Assembly: GCA_963971225.1 (NCBI GenBank) | Contig: OZ020267.1 | Span: 38,043,354-38,107,353 of the forward strand | Direction: 5' to 3' | From: Melieria omissa | Lineage: Eukaryota; Arthropoda; Insecta; Diptera; Ulidiidae | DNA: 64,000 nt | Part shown: positions 1-10,870 of the stretch, in pieces | Layout: each line of letters opens with the position of its first letter | How positions within the stretch are numbered: position 1 is the stretch's first letter | Program-made: the position numbers and the translations under genes | Notes under the pieces: model-generated | The model's input: only the letters and a program-made list of their open reading frames with translations | Database searches by the model: none | What the model was told of the DNA's origin: nothing

Positions 1-179
1 CTGACTTTTTCGACTTTTTTTATACGCCGCTGTACGAGTAAGTGAGGCAGAATGTGTCTGTGTGTTGGTGTATTTATAACCACTTGAACTGATGCCTGAC
101 AAGCGTTGAAAATTGTTTGGAATTGCTGTCGAATGAAAAGTCTATCAAATATAGAAACGAAATTGCATTTTAAATTTGT

Positions 180-1235
180 CATGCAATTTGTCATTTGTAG
201 CAACTTTTGCCACAACTCCAAGCCGAAAACAATATAACCAATTTCGACGCACTTTCAAGACAAAAAAAAAGTTAAATAAAAACATTGATTATGAAGGACC
301 TGGCAAGCCACAAGATTTCCATTTGACAAACAAAAACAAGGCAACAAAAGTACTGAAAGATCCAGTAAATAAATTCTTAAAAAACCTGACTCCTACTTCA
401 GCAACCAACTATTCACCTTAAAGAGCTACTCAACACCTCATACAAAAACAATTTTCATTAACCATTCCACAACTAAAAAAGCACAATGGAAGTTGGACTA
501 AAAAGGACAAAGCGAAACTCTCGCTAAACACTTCAAACAAAGGTTTATTTCGATTGATTTGAACAAAAATGACTTTCCATCATTCAACATAAATAATACA
601 GCCGACGAAGTTAATATAAAGAAAATTTATAAAAATAAATTTCTGACCACATGAGAAACATTTAAGGACAAAAAATTACCAGGTCACTTCTTGAATGGAA
701 AAAATTTAAAACAACTTCCAAGAATTGCAATTGCGTTCATACGCAACATTTCCAATATGTCAAGTGAAAACAAATATTTCCCAAAATTGTGGAAAGTAGG
801 ACAAATAATTAGTTTTTCGTTACTAGGAAAAGACGCAACTGAAAACATTTTCAACTCTTCCCAGACAAAACTTTTGCTGATGACAAAATTTTACCTAATT
901 GCACCATTCAACGTAAATAATGCAGCCGACGAAGGTAACATAAAGCAAGTTAATTAAAAAATTATTAAAAAATAAATTACTGACAACAAAAGAAACATTC
1001 AAGATCAAAAAAGTACCGGATACCTCTCGAATGGAAAAAATCTAATAGAACTTCCAAGAATTGCAATTGAGTTCATACGAAACATTTTCAATATGTCAAT
1101 TGAAAACAAATATTTCCCAAAAGTCTGGAAAGTAGCACAAATAATTGGTTTGTCGTTACCAGAAAAAGACGCAACAAAAACATTTTCAACTCTTCCCAGA
1201 CAAGATTTTTGATGATGATGAAATTTTACTTATTT
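180..1235 (+). pseudogene. Decayed Jockey-type non-LTR retrotransposon ORF2 (reverse transcriptase N-terminal part)
   Basis: Broken reading frames on the plus strand carry, in order, blocks seen between endonuclease and reverse transcriptase in Jockey-group ORF2 proteins: FLKNLTPTSATNYS near 370-415, GSWTKKDKAK near 487-520, then ELPRIAIxFIRN, YFPKxWKVxQII and a KDAT block (about 700-835, repeated 1045-1175). In intact elements these lie just before and within the first reverse transcriptase motifs, where the enzyme copies element RNA at the target site. Stops and frameshifts separate the blocks, and no YxDD box follows, so the copy is dead and truncated at both ends. The last blocks occur twice because of a tandem duplication. 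The group assignment rests on recognised motif order; the exact family is not determined. Confidence 0.72.
560..1215 (+). repeat. Two-copy tandem duplication, period about 324 bp
   Basis: The stretch starting CATTCAACATAAATAAT at 581 recurs as CATTCAACGTAAATAAT at 905. The following ~320 bp align throughout, including the ELPRIAI and YFPK coding blocks. Differences are scattered substitutions and small indels, so the duplication is not recent. It lies wholly within the decayed retrotransposon. Confidence 0.85.
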
Positions 1236-1500
1236 GCAACAAACGCCTAAATACGGCAGTAACTGAGCTCCACACAATACCTGATAATGGAAAAGTAATG
1301 GAATAATTTGAGGGTTGGGAAACGCAAATCAGCACAAAAAGACACAGCAAGTAATGTGCAGGTAATTTTATATTATAAAATAAAGTACATTTAAAATAAA
1401 TAAATAGGATCAAATCCTCTTTGACTAATCTGCAAAACACTTATGAAGGCATCTGAACAATAAGCTGAGCTGGAAGCGACATATAAACCAAAACCCTTTA

Positions 1501-2019
1501 CCCTTTCGACCCCAAAGTTGCCTGAGAGCAACTTCACTTATTTGTCATTTTATAGCAAAAGCTACAATTGATTTATGAGTTTAATTTAAGTAGGCACCAA
1601 CAAATTTATATTTTTAAAAGTAAACTCAAAGCAAATTACAAAAATGTTACTGTGATGCCCAAAATAATATTTTGTAATTTGCGGCGATATCAGGAAAAGT
1701 TTGTGTTCTAATTGAAGTCTCCGAATTGGGCGCGTTTGATCAAAACCCTGTTTCTGTAATAATGGTTAAACAAAATCAAAAAGTGATATTTTTGTATTTT
1801 CTCATATATATTAATAATTTCTATGAATAAAAAAATTTATCCAAAATTTACTTAACCCTTTTTAAGCTAAAAATGTTCAAAAGTAAACTAGCTTTAGAAC
1901 TCTAACAAAGAGGCGTGGTGACTTCAAATGTCGTGTGCACACTTCTTAAGCAACTGTTTCGTTATTTAAATACCAAAAAGTAATACAGAGATACAGGGTA
2001 AATTTCGGGGTCGAAAGGG
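1501..2019 (+). mobile_element. piggyBac-type MITE, copy A (519 bp)
   Basis: The element begins CCCTTTCGACCCCAAAG and ends with the inverse, GGGGTCGAAAGGG, followed by TTAA at 2020-2023. The 5' flank reads TTTA, one base off TTAA. Terminal CCC next to a TTAA target duplication is the hallmark of the piggyBac superfamily. No transposase is encoded, so this is a non-autonomous element. A second copy lies in inverse orientation at 38712-39172. Shared internal blocks include the strings around GATATC and GCGCGTTTGATC. Confidence 0.82.
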
Positions 2020-2023
2020 TTAA

Positions 2024-2689
2024 AAAATCAAATGAAAATTTAAATCACTTTATTGGCTTCTAAAAAGTCCAAAATTTTAAACTATAAATCTGAACAACAA
2101 AATCAATTTTTTTTTTCCAAAACTACAAAGTATTGAGAACGAATTTTGTTAGAGGGAGCAAAAAATATGCGTTTGGGCGTTTTGAAATTTTACGTATGAA
2201 TGTTTTTTCAGGGGGTCAAAGTTTTCTCCCTCATTGTGAATCAGCATACGAAAACCATTGGGCCTTATATTTTTGGTGCCAGATGCAATAAGCAGTTTGA
2301 TGTAAAATACTACGAGAAATATTTTTTTTTAATATTTTAACCCTCTGGCTCCCATTTTTATGGGTCTATTTTACACTTTTTCATAGTGTCAATTAATGTT
2401 GAAACAGGACTTTTTATAAAGTAATGTACCATGAAAATATTTGCCATAAAATTCTTTTATAAATCTCTAAGTACATAAAAGCTCAAAACTTAACTTGAAC
2501 GCCAGATCTAACGACTCAAACAATCTCAACCTTTAGATTTAGCAAATGTAAACTAAAATATAAATGTACACTGTAACTGCAATACGTAAAATTTGTTTGA
2601 CCGTTTCGAGTGACAACACAACAGAGATCAGGGAACAGTCAAAGCAGTGAATTCTTCTTCTTCACTTAAAGTGGGTCTTTTGTCGCGGT
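2024..2689. other. AT-rich non-coding stretch
   Basis: No coding pattern is seen. A TTAA followed by CCCTCTGGCTCCCA occurs at 2337-2354. It resembles the left end of a TTAA-type element, but I find no matching right end. Confidence 0.5.
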
Positions 2690-3062
2690 GTTATTCATAT
2701 CGATTGCCTTGAAAAGGCACAACAATCAGCGGCAAATATTATTCTAAGCTGTTGAACAGGTTCCATATTAATTTGAAACAAAAAACAACTGCATTTGGCA
2801 AAAAATGCTTGGGACTACAAACGAAGTGGGCTACGAACTATTACCCCGTCCACCATATTCTTCAGATTCGGTTCTCTGCGATTATTTTGTATTCTCAACT
2901 AATGAAAGAAGAAATGGCTCAATGCCAAACGATTTAGGTGGAATAAAAAGATCATCACTGAAGCAAATGTATATTTTTGGAACTTGAGAAAATTTATTTG
3001 GAACAAAATAACAAAATAGGAAAAACACTGGACTAAATGTATCGATTTATAGAGAAAGATAT
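2690..3062 (+). pseudogene. Mariner transposase relic (C-terminal half)
   Basis: In shifting plus-strand frames the sequence reads IDCLEKAQQSAANI, LNRFHINLKQK, GYELLPRPPYSSDSVLCDYF and finally KHWTKCIDL. These match, in order, the conserved blocks of the second half of mariner transposases: the block before the second aspartate, the PPYSPDLAPSDY catalytic block (the last Asp is retained as CDYF), and the W-TKCIDL-GDYVE terminus. The second catalytic Asp region is degraded. Several frameshifts and stops make it non-functional. No terminal repeats were recognised. Family membership is secure from motif order; the subfamily is not. Confidence 0.75.
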
Positions 3063-4583
3063 AGAAGGATTTATTTATTTATTTTTTGTTTAGAGAAGCA
3101 AGCATGAGAAAATTGAGAAAAAGACAAAGATACATTTGAGAGACAAGGACATGAAAAACTTTAAAAGCGTTTATCACAAATCTGTACTTTTCAAAACGGA
3201 TATCACAATCTAGGATGGAAATCGATTCGATTGAATTTCGAATATATTGTAATGTCTCAATAGACTCAACCAGATTCAGTACGATACAAAATACGTTGAA
3301 TTTTTCGTGCCCTGAAGTGGACTTGCATCGTTTGAACCCAAGACCAGTTTAATCCATTTTTGCAAGCCAAAATGTTTGCAAGAAAAAGATATTTAGGAGC
3401 GGTTTTAATCCCAAAATCTGCCTTGCGTGCACCACTGGCCATAATTATGTTAAACTTAAGAAGTTCTGGATCATTTGTTTCTGATTAATAGAACAACACT
3501 TCTTCTAGACTTTTATCATTGGAATAACAAAGTGCGACAGCTCTTCAAAATTTGACAAGGTCAGCAATTGGTTAAGGTTCAGAATTAATGGAACTTAATC
3601 TGAAAGTGTCGGAATTATTTTTTCTTGGCGAGTTTTGCAAAAACATGTTTTAATCGATTTTATATGAAGCATAATTGAAAAAAACTTTCCACTGCTCGAA
3701 AACCAGCATCAGACACGGTGAAAAATTTGTTAAAATTTTATGTGAAGAACAAATCATAAAGGAAGTAAAAATTATTTCAATGAAATCATAAAAATCTGCT
3801 TGTAAAGTCACCGAGTCCTGCTAGTTGTTTATAATTTTGTTTTAATTTTTTTCTAACCTTAAAACCTACATTAAGACATTTGTAAAGTGGGATAAAAATC
3901 AAACAATTTCAAAACACACGAAAAAATCGGTATACTCGAAAAAATTATGGCCAAATGTAGTTAAACCTTTTTAGTTTTTCTCTCTTACGTCAGGATATTT
4001 TTTAAAAAGACTGTGAAATTTCAAGGACATGTTTATTTAAAAAATTTTTTTTTAAAATGGGTATCAAATTAAAGATAAAAATCCTTAAAACCTTAGAAAA
4101 TTTAAGGTTTTGCTGCAAAAGGACGAAAAACGATTGAAAATGTCCTTTTAAAACTTTCTCTTTGAATATCCTTGGAAATTTTCAATAGTATTTTTTGAAA
4201 AAAATATATCTTGAGAACTAATATGTACACTTGAATTTCGTCCTTCTAACTTTATTAGTTTAATATATACAAAATTTAATACTTTTCTTCGTCTGTAAAA
4301 TTTGTTGTTGCACGGTAGCTACAAAAGCTACAATAGTTAGTTAGTTAAAACTAAAAGCAATTGTTTCATAAAAAAATAGTAGAAAACTTAGTAAAATAGT
4401 AAAAAAATATCCTGAATAGAATAATTTTCTGAATATTTCCATCATGTCTGACTTATATATGCAAAAAGTATGTCTTATCATTTATCCCCTTTCCTAGTTT
4501 TTTCCTCTGTCCGCTTTTTTATAAATAAATACTTCAAAAAATATCTATTCAAATAATTTTATAATTAGCCAAGTTGCATTTAC
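3063..4583. other. AT-rich non-coding stretch with one dispersed repeat
   Basis: No gene is seen. Bases 3697-3760 resemble 53732-53790, and 4130-4260 loosely resembles the left part of the inverted repeat near 17 kb. Long A and T runs fill the rest. Confidence 0.5.
3697..3760 (+). repeat. Dispersed repeat, partner of 53732-53790
   Basis: Both loci contain CATCAGAC, GGTGA and the shared string AATTTTATGTGAAGAA in the same order and spacing. Weaker similarity continues about 60 bp downstream. The function and family are unknown. Confidence 0.55.
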
Positions 4584-4802
4584 CTGCTTCGAATTTATTC
4601 GTTGCGCCTTAATTTCCATGGCGTCTTTTAATTCCGCCTTTGTAATTCCCGCTTTGGCAGCCTTTTCACTGCACAGCTTAATCCTTGTAAGCTCGTTAGT
4701 GTGCTTTGCCCGCCTCTGGTGCACTAATAAGCCGCTCGGATGTTGGTGAGACTCCTTCGAGGAAGACTTGGTTAGGCGTTTGCCATTGTTTAGCGAATCC
4801 AC
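4584..4802 (-). CDS. Possible host coding exon with splice donor (weak)
   Basis: One minus-strand frame reads hydrophilic, well-mixed protein (…TNELTRIKLCSEKAAKAG, then ITKAELKDAMEIKAQ and RINSKQ). It ends at AAGCAG followed by GTAAAT, a good splice donor, at 4584. I do not recognise the protein. No in-frame ATG opens the stretch: a stop lies just upstream, and the only ATG is internal, in a good context (GACGCCATGG). It could be an internal exon whose acceptor lies near 4805-4870, a first exon starting at the internal ATG, or chance. No second exon was identified. The listed 5' limit is therefore only the start of the open stretch. Confidence 0.28.
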
Positions 4803-4809
4803 TTGATCC

Positions 4810-6480
4810 GCTTTTCGCGTTCAACTCGTACACTTGTGGGTTATTTTGTGTAGCTAAGCAAGCCACAGGCGCTCAGCACATCAACACAGATGCGCAGCAA
4901 AATCCATGTGTCTTGCAGAGGAAGCGTGCTTAAATGGCTTCGTGTGTATGTGTGTGTTTGTGTGTATTGGGATCACGTTTATGGAACTTTGGTAGACTGT
5001 GGTTAATCACTTTTTTATACTTGTGATATTTTTTGTTACAAAAATTGCTTCTTTTTAGTAATCAAAGTTGTAGTTGTATCATTTATGATATTTTTCACAA
5101 TTTGTTTTATTTATTTCGTAGTTTTAAATGTAATAAAATTTGTGGTTTTTGTTAGGATTTAAAATTTTTTTTGAATAATTTGTTTTACAATTTCTTATTA
5201 AAATTCTTGTTTTATTTGCTGTGCTTTAGGTTTAATAAAAATTGCAAATGTGGTTCTTATTGTATTATTTTTATTTTTAGTAAAATTCAATTAGTGAAAC
5301 TAATTTTAGTAGTGTTGAAAATCAGACTAATTTGATATGTATCGGTCGAGCTTTTCGTTTCTTTGTTAGTTTGGAATTGTTAAAACTGTTGTGAACTTTT
5401 GTTGAATTGTTTAGATTTACTTATTTATTTATTTTATTATTGGTTTATTGCTAATACTTTCGAAGAATTTCAAATATATTTGTCACTTTTGTTTTACTGC
5501 TGTTACCACACATGTGACATTTTAATGGAATTTTTATCTATTCAAATATTTTTCAGCATCACAACTTTATTTCACTCTATTTGCCATGAACTTTTCTCTC
5601 GATTTTGTGCCTCTATTCGAAACTGTAATGAAGATGAGATAAGAAATGCGATTATTTCAAGTTGATTAGACATAAATTCGAATTTGCCACATTGCAAAGC
5701 TGCTCCTTACATACGAGTATGTATATCAATACATATGTATACTCATGCACATAGCCACACCTATCTGCATTATTGTATCGAAAGCAAGTAATGTATATGT
5801 TTGCTTTTTGTAATTTTCCCCAAATCACAGCCACTCTCACTCTTTGCTTTCACTAATAACCTTAAATCTTGCAGCCTCGTTGTACTAATGAAGAAATGTT
5901 TCCTCTCACAAATTGCTTTTGCCCATTTGACTGCGCTTTCATTAGCGTAAACTCCACTGGAGCCTGATTTTTATTTTTATTTTCTTTGTGCCAAAATTAT
6001 GAACAAAATTGTTCTTCACTCTTTGCAGTGTCCTTGAATGGTTTCGGCAAAATGTCAGCACAATTTTAGCACAAATTCACACACTTTAACTTGTTGCGCG
6101 TTGCCAATTATTGTAATTAGTTAATATCACTCGGTTGCTTTTGGGCTTTTTGTTGCTTGTGCATATAATTTGTGGCAATTACGGTAAAAGTTTTGGTAGT
6201 TAATTATGCATGAAACATGCTAACGCACGCACTAATAGTTGCTGTATGCTATGAAAAAAATTAACACATGTGAGATAGTTTTCGAAAAAAAGTTTGCATC
6301 ATTACAATTTGCAAGGCTGGTATGAAAAGTTGAAGATTAGCCAACAAAAAGTAGGAAATTCACATAATAATAATGAAAGGAAATTCACATAATTTATATT
6401 TATTCGTTTATATTTATTCTAAGTGTTTCCAGTATAGACCAGTCATTAAAGATTTGTCTTTGAAAGACAATATTCACTTC
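4810..6480. other. AT-rich non-coding stretch
   Basis: No gene or mobile element was recognised. There is a short GT-rich run near 4940-4968, and long T-rich stretches at 5030-5300. Confidence 0.5.
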
Positions 6481-6484
6481 CACA

Positions 6485-6725
6485 AGCCCTTCATAGCGAT
6501 TGTCGCGGAAGTCGTAGCTGGCGACTGGGTCTGCTCTGCAGTAACATCTGCAGAAACTGCTGGAACGAGGACTGCAAAACCGTTGAGCATTTTTCTGTGA
6601 ATGTTCGACGCTGGCGAGGGTGCACTTCCGGTTTTTGGGACATCACTTGTTTAGTCTAGTGGACATAGAGATGCTGCTCCAACTCATATTGATAAATTTA
6701 TTAGAGCTACCAAGTGACTCTCATA
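6485..6725 (+). pseudogene. Non-LTR retrotransposon C-terminal relic (zinc-knuckle end)
   Basis: A plus-strand frame reads CRNCWNEDCKTVEHF (a Cys-Cys-Glu-His block), then after a frameshift GHHLFSLVDIEMLLQLI followed by LINLLELPSD. I/Jockey-group polyproteins end this way: a CxxC…ETVEH…C zinc knuckle, then a leucine-rich tail. Upstream, the WVCSAV region near 6520 fits the segment before the knuckle. Stops and a frameshift make it a fossil. It lies directly upstream of a mariner relic in the same orientation. Confidence 0.6.
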
Positions 6726-6799
6726 TATAAGAAGTAACACAACGAGGCATGTGATCTAATTGATGTCCTAGAAACGGTCGTTTAACAATGAAACAAGCC

Positions 6800-7130
6800 C
6801 AAGCAAACTAAAGACGAGTTGAAAGCTGTGTGCCAGCACTTTGTACCATCAATTATCACAGTGAACTTTTGGGCAGTTGATCTTAAATGTGGCTGTACCA
6901 GCCTAGAAGACAATGAACATTCGAAACGATCCTACACTGCAACCACTGCCAGTAAGCTCGTTCCAGGCCACAAACTGATGATAGACAAACACCGAGTTAA
7001 ATTGAGGGAGATATCAAAAGCTATGAATATGTCCAAAGAATATGTTTCTCACATGTTGAATCAAGAATCTGACGTGCGAGTTGCGCGGTCCTCACGTCAG
7101 ACAAAAATCATGTTTGAATGAATACGTATA
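6800..7130 (+). pseudogene. Mariner transposase relic (DNA-binding domain)
   Basis: The frame contains GCTSLEDNEHSKRS, then DKHRVKLREISKAMNMSKEY and VSHMLNQ. This matches the linker and second helix-turn-helix of mariner transposases (family pattern: G-TSLEDDERSGRP, then D-RVKLREIAEA-NISKERV-HIL). The catalytic domain is absent, since after 7130 the sequence loses similarity. It is a different, older mariner lineage from the Mos1-like copy that begins 116 bp downstream on the other strand. Confidence 0.65.
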
Positions 7131-7245
7131 TTTCCAACATTTCATTGGCAAAAAAAAGAGCTGGTGAAAATGTTTAGACTTACAAGGCTACAATGTCGCC
7201 TATTAATAAAATAGAAAAAAATAAAAATTAAAATCAAATAATATA

Positions 7246-7986
7246 TCAGGTGTACAACTTTGCCTCCGCCGTTGTTTTCCAAAATTAAAAGCTTTATTGC
7301 GAAAAAGTGCTTACAGATGTATTATTCAAAGTATTGTCCGTCGCTAGCGACAACTTTCTCCCATCTTTCCGGCAATTTTCGGATCCCGGCTCGAAAAACG
7401 GAGTCCTCTTTTGACGCTATCCATGAAGCAATCCATTTTTCCAATTCTTCGAAGGATTGAAAATGTTGATCTGCCAGGCCGTGTGCCATCGAACGGAATA
7501 GGTGGAAGTCAGAAGGGGCGACATCTGGGGAATACGGCGGGTGGGGCAAGACTTCCCATTTCAGCGTTTCCAGGTACTTTTTGACCACTTTTGCGACGTG
7601 AGGCCGAGCATTGTCGTGTTGGAGGATGACTTTGTCATGTCGCTCTTCCATTTTTAAAACGTTGAAACCACTCCCGACACGTTCTTTCACTCAGAGCAGC
7701 ATCACCGTAAGTTTCTGAGAGCATTCGATGCGCTTCAGCTGCATTTTTTTTCGAATTGTAACAGAAAAGTAAAACTTCCCGCAAATGGCGAGAATTGGGC
7801 ACATAAACGGACATTTTCGAGCGTGAATAATACGAAAACAAGAACAACTGTCACTGAAACGGCGATGACAATTCGTTAGGCACTGTCCACACTCACTTTA
7901 AAGGCATTACCATCTATGTATTTCAACCAGCCTCAGCCGGTACAGCCACCTATCGGAAAACGGCGGAAGCAAAGTTGTACACCTGA
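7246..7986 (-). mobile_element. Internally deleted Mos1-like (mauritiana-subfamily) mariner, copy 1
   Basis: The element is bounded by perfect ~18-30 bp inverted repeats (TCAGGTGTACAACTTTGC at the left, its reverse at the right) and TA duplications at 7244-7245 and 7987-7988. The minus strand encodes a transposase N-terminus (MSVYVPNSRHLREVLLFC, then the first helix-turn-helix ending FQRFKNG). After a deletion comes the C-terminal catalytic part: QHDNARPH with the second Asp, YSPDVAPSDFHLF with the third (34 residues apart), and LPERWEKVVASDGQY at the end. The middle is missing, including the first catalytic Asp block. The two parts are in different frames, so no transposase can be made. At 741 bp it is just over half the ~1.29 kb typical of the subfamily. 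It could still move if a full-length relative supplies transposase. Confidence 0.93.
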
Positions 7987-7988
7987 TA

Positions 7989-8450
7989 ATATAAAATAGA
8001 ATAAAATAAAATAAAATAAAATAAAATAAAATAAAATAAAATAAAATAAAATAAAATAAAATAAAATAAAATAAAATAAAATAAAATAAAATAAAATAAA
8101 ATAAAATAAAATAAAATAAAATAAAATAAAATAAAAGAAAATAAAATAAAATAAAATAAAATAAAATAAAATAAAATAAAATAAAATAAAATAAAATAAA
8201 ATAAAATAAAATAAAATAAAATAAAATAAAATAAAATAAAATAAACTAAAATAAACTAAAATAAAATAAAATAAAATATAACAAAATAAAATAAAATGAA
8301 ATAAAAATAAAAGTAAAAAGTAAAAAGTAAATAAACTCAAATCAAATAAAATAAAAAATAAAACAAAATAAAATAAAAAAAAATAAATTAAATTAAATTA
8401 AAATAAAATAAAATAAAAAAAATAAAATAAATAAAATAAAATTAAAACTT
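7989..8450. repeat. (AAAAT)n microsatellite with degenerate tail
   Basis: The array is nearly perfect from about 7993 to 8245, with interruptions such as a G near 8137. It becomes irregular (AAACT, AAAGT, AAATT variants) to about 8450. It directly abuts the right TA of mariner copy 1. The AT-rich 45 bp left of the mariner look like a degenerate version of the same repeat. Long Phe-Ile-Leu-Tyr frames on the minus strand are translation artefacts of the pentamer. Confidence 0.95.
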
Positions 8451-8662
8451 AACAGATTAACAGATTTTTCTTGTTTTTTTGAAAATATTTTTGAAACTAA
8501 AATTTATTGTTTTACTTTACTCCATAAAATTCAACTGGCTCAAATAAAATAAAATAACCATTTAACAGATTAACAGATTTTTCTTGTTTTTTTTTTAATA
8601 TTTTTGAAACAAAAATTTATTGTTTTACTTTACTCCATAAAATTCAACGGGTTAAAATAAAC
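8450..8662. repeat. Two-copy tandem duplication, period about 113 bp
   Basis: AACAGATTAACAGATTTTTC occurs at 8451 and 8564, and the following ~95 bp, through CATAAAATTCAAC, match almost exactly. Short AAAAT remnants lie between the two copies. The duplication therefore includes the edge of the adjoining pentamer array. Confidence 0.88.
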
Positions 8663-8664
8663 TC

Positions 8665-8790
8665 AGATTAAACTAGTTTTAGATGCCGATGGGATTAATT
8701 GGCTGTCGCCTAGGACACTGCCATGTTAAAAGAGGTGAGTTCACTCCAAGGAAACGAATCGGTTCTACACTCAGTTATGGTTGACAAAAA
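8665..8790 (+). repeat. Dispersed repeat, inverted partner at 47253-47385
   Basis: CTGTCGCCTAGGACACTGCC at 8703 matches the reverse strand near 47320-47340, with one base change in that string. Similarity runs about 120 bp, covering ACTCCAAGGAAACGA and CGGTTCT…GTTATG…TGACAA. The family is unknown. The DNA is fairly GC-rich for the window and may be part of an unrecognised element. Confidence 0.72.
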
Positions 8791-10868
8791 TAACGAAAAT
8801 TGCCCACTTGAGTCTCAAGCATTGACAAAATGTCAAAAGAGGAAAGGGATTTCAATTCAAAAGACAACTCCTTATAGTTTTGTTCAGCTGTGGTATGAGG
8901 TCGAATCTCGGTGCGATGGCTTAAAGCACTGCAAGCAAAGCTTAGGCAGCCACTTGAATGATGTGCTCTTCCGTTCATAATGTCATACGATTTTGTCAGA
9001 ATTTATTTGACTCCCCACACCATTGTTGCTTTACTTTAATTTGTCTTCTTCCTTATTATTCTTATCTGGTCACCCTGCAATGCGCAACTAAACCACACTA
9101 ATTGAGAAACTTAATTTCACAGCTTAGTTACTCGGCTTACTCTTAAATCTCTACAGGACAGGACATTCACTGTCCCGAGGGGGGGTTGTTGCTATATCCT
9201 TCTTCCCACTGTTCAACAACAGTTAAACCCACACACTTGCACATGCCCAACTGTAAGCCTACTGCTGCCAAATACTCCTCAAAGTTGAGCAGCGCACCGC
9301 TCCGCATGAAATCAACTTCACGGCCAAGTTGTGATCGCAGCCAATCGATGAATAGATAAACTATTATGTGATTATTAGCTGCGGGCACATGCTAAGCATT
9401 CCATTATATTCCATCAGCCGCCACTACCACAGTCGCTCACCTGCCAGTGCCAAGTGCAGCGACCGAGCGTCGATGACTTTCATTCAGTCATTGCCGGTGC
9501 GCGCACGTGCCGAAGCCGGCTTACGACCGTCTGGCGGCACGCCATTTTCGCATCGATTAAACTATGACGTTATGAGCGCTTCACCATTGAGTCGGTGTTG
9601 GCCTATTCCTGTGTGTGTGTGTGTTTGTTTGCTTTTGCTTGCACACGGCACATAGGATTTATGAACATGAATTAAAATTGAATGATTTTATGTTGGTTGG
9701 TACACGTGCACGTAGCCATATGACGCCAACAACGTTGTTTGTAGTTGTACACAAACAAACACGAACACACACACAAACGCAGAGAAAGACGAACACGCAG
9801 TCTTTAAGTTGGCACTTCAAAAAGATTAAAGAAAATAATGTAACAATTTCATTCAATTCCAAATTTTATTAAAAACCAAAGTTCAAAGCGGCGCCGTTGC
9901 TTGCCATCCCCACGTTGCTTTGATTTATTGTTACCTATTTAATATTATTTTTCAATTCGGCAATCACATTAAAATTTTATACGCCTTGTTTCGGTGCGTG
10001 GCACTTACTAAAAATAACTGAGTTCTTATTTATTGCCATTCGAGTTTTTATTCATTTTGTTGCCTTTACCGGCGCGTTTTTCTTGAAGTGCCACTTACGG
10101 CACTTTGTTGTTTTTATGAATTTTTTGCTGTTTCATTTTTGATTTGAGTGCGTTTTCGGCGTTGGCGGAAATTTAATTTCAGTTGATATATATATTTTTT
10201 TTTTAAGTTTTACTTATTAAAGAATTTTACTTCAGGTAGATGGATCATTTTTGAGAACACTTCAGTAATTGTCAATAATTTTTACAGCATACTTTAGTGG
10301 TAAATTTGTATATGTTATAATTTGAGTTAGTTTTTATGACAATTTTAACTTATCTTCAGGTATCAAGGATGCATACAGCACTCGAATTATTGGATAAAAT
10401 ATAAATATTGTTGCTTTGACATTACATAGAAATAAAATATCTATATTATTTAACTGAAGTTCATTATTACTAGAAAGACCGCAAGTTTTCCATACCTACA
10501 AAGACTGCATATTATATCCGCTGATATCTCGAGAACTACCCATCGGATTTGGCTAATTGCAATTGGTGAACCTTACTTGTAGAACTAACTGTAGAACCCG
10601 ATAAAACAAAAACAGTCATCAAAGCAAAAGTGAATAAAAATGCTAAAGAAAATGCAAATATTTACAGAAAATACAGATATTTCTTTTTCTAGTCTTAAAG
10701 AAGTTTTACAATCCTTTTCCTTTGTCACTAATTGTTACCTATTTCAAATTGCCATCACTGCCATATTTGACATCCGAAAATACAAAATTTTGATGAATTC
10801 TGTGCTTGACCATTATGCTTTGTAAATTTTAAAACAATTCTAAGTTCACAGTTAAAAAACGATTTCTA
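8791..10868. other. Non-coding stretch with a GC-richer patch and CA/GT microsatellites
   Basis: GC-richer DNA lies at 9170-9600. A GT run lies at 9609-9630 and a CA-rich run at 9755-9780. Open frames here overlap on both strands and show no recognisable protein family. No gene is supported. Confidence 0.5.
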
Positions 10869-10870
10869 TA

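Noticed and set aside
2337..2520. Third TTAA MITE starting CCCTCTGGCTCCCA
   Set aside because: No inverse end followed by TTAA was found downstream; only a weak AGATCTGGCG-like match on the reverse strand near 2500.
7933..8340. 135-codon minus-strand frame rich in Phe, Ile, Leu and Tyr
   Set aside because: It is the translation of the (AAAAT)n array; a pentamer read in any frame gives a five-residue repeat. The same applies to the overlapping frames at 11302-11756.
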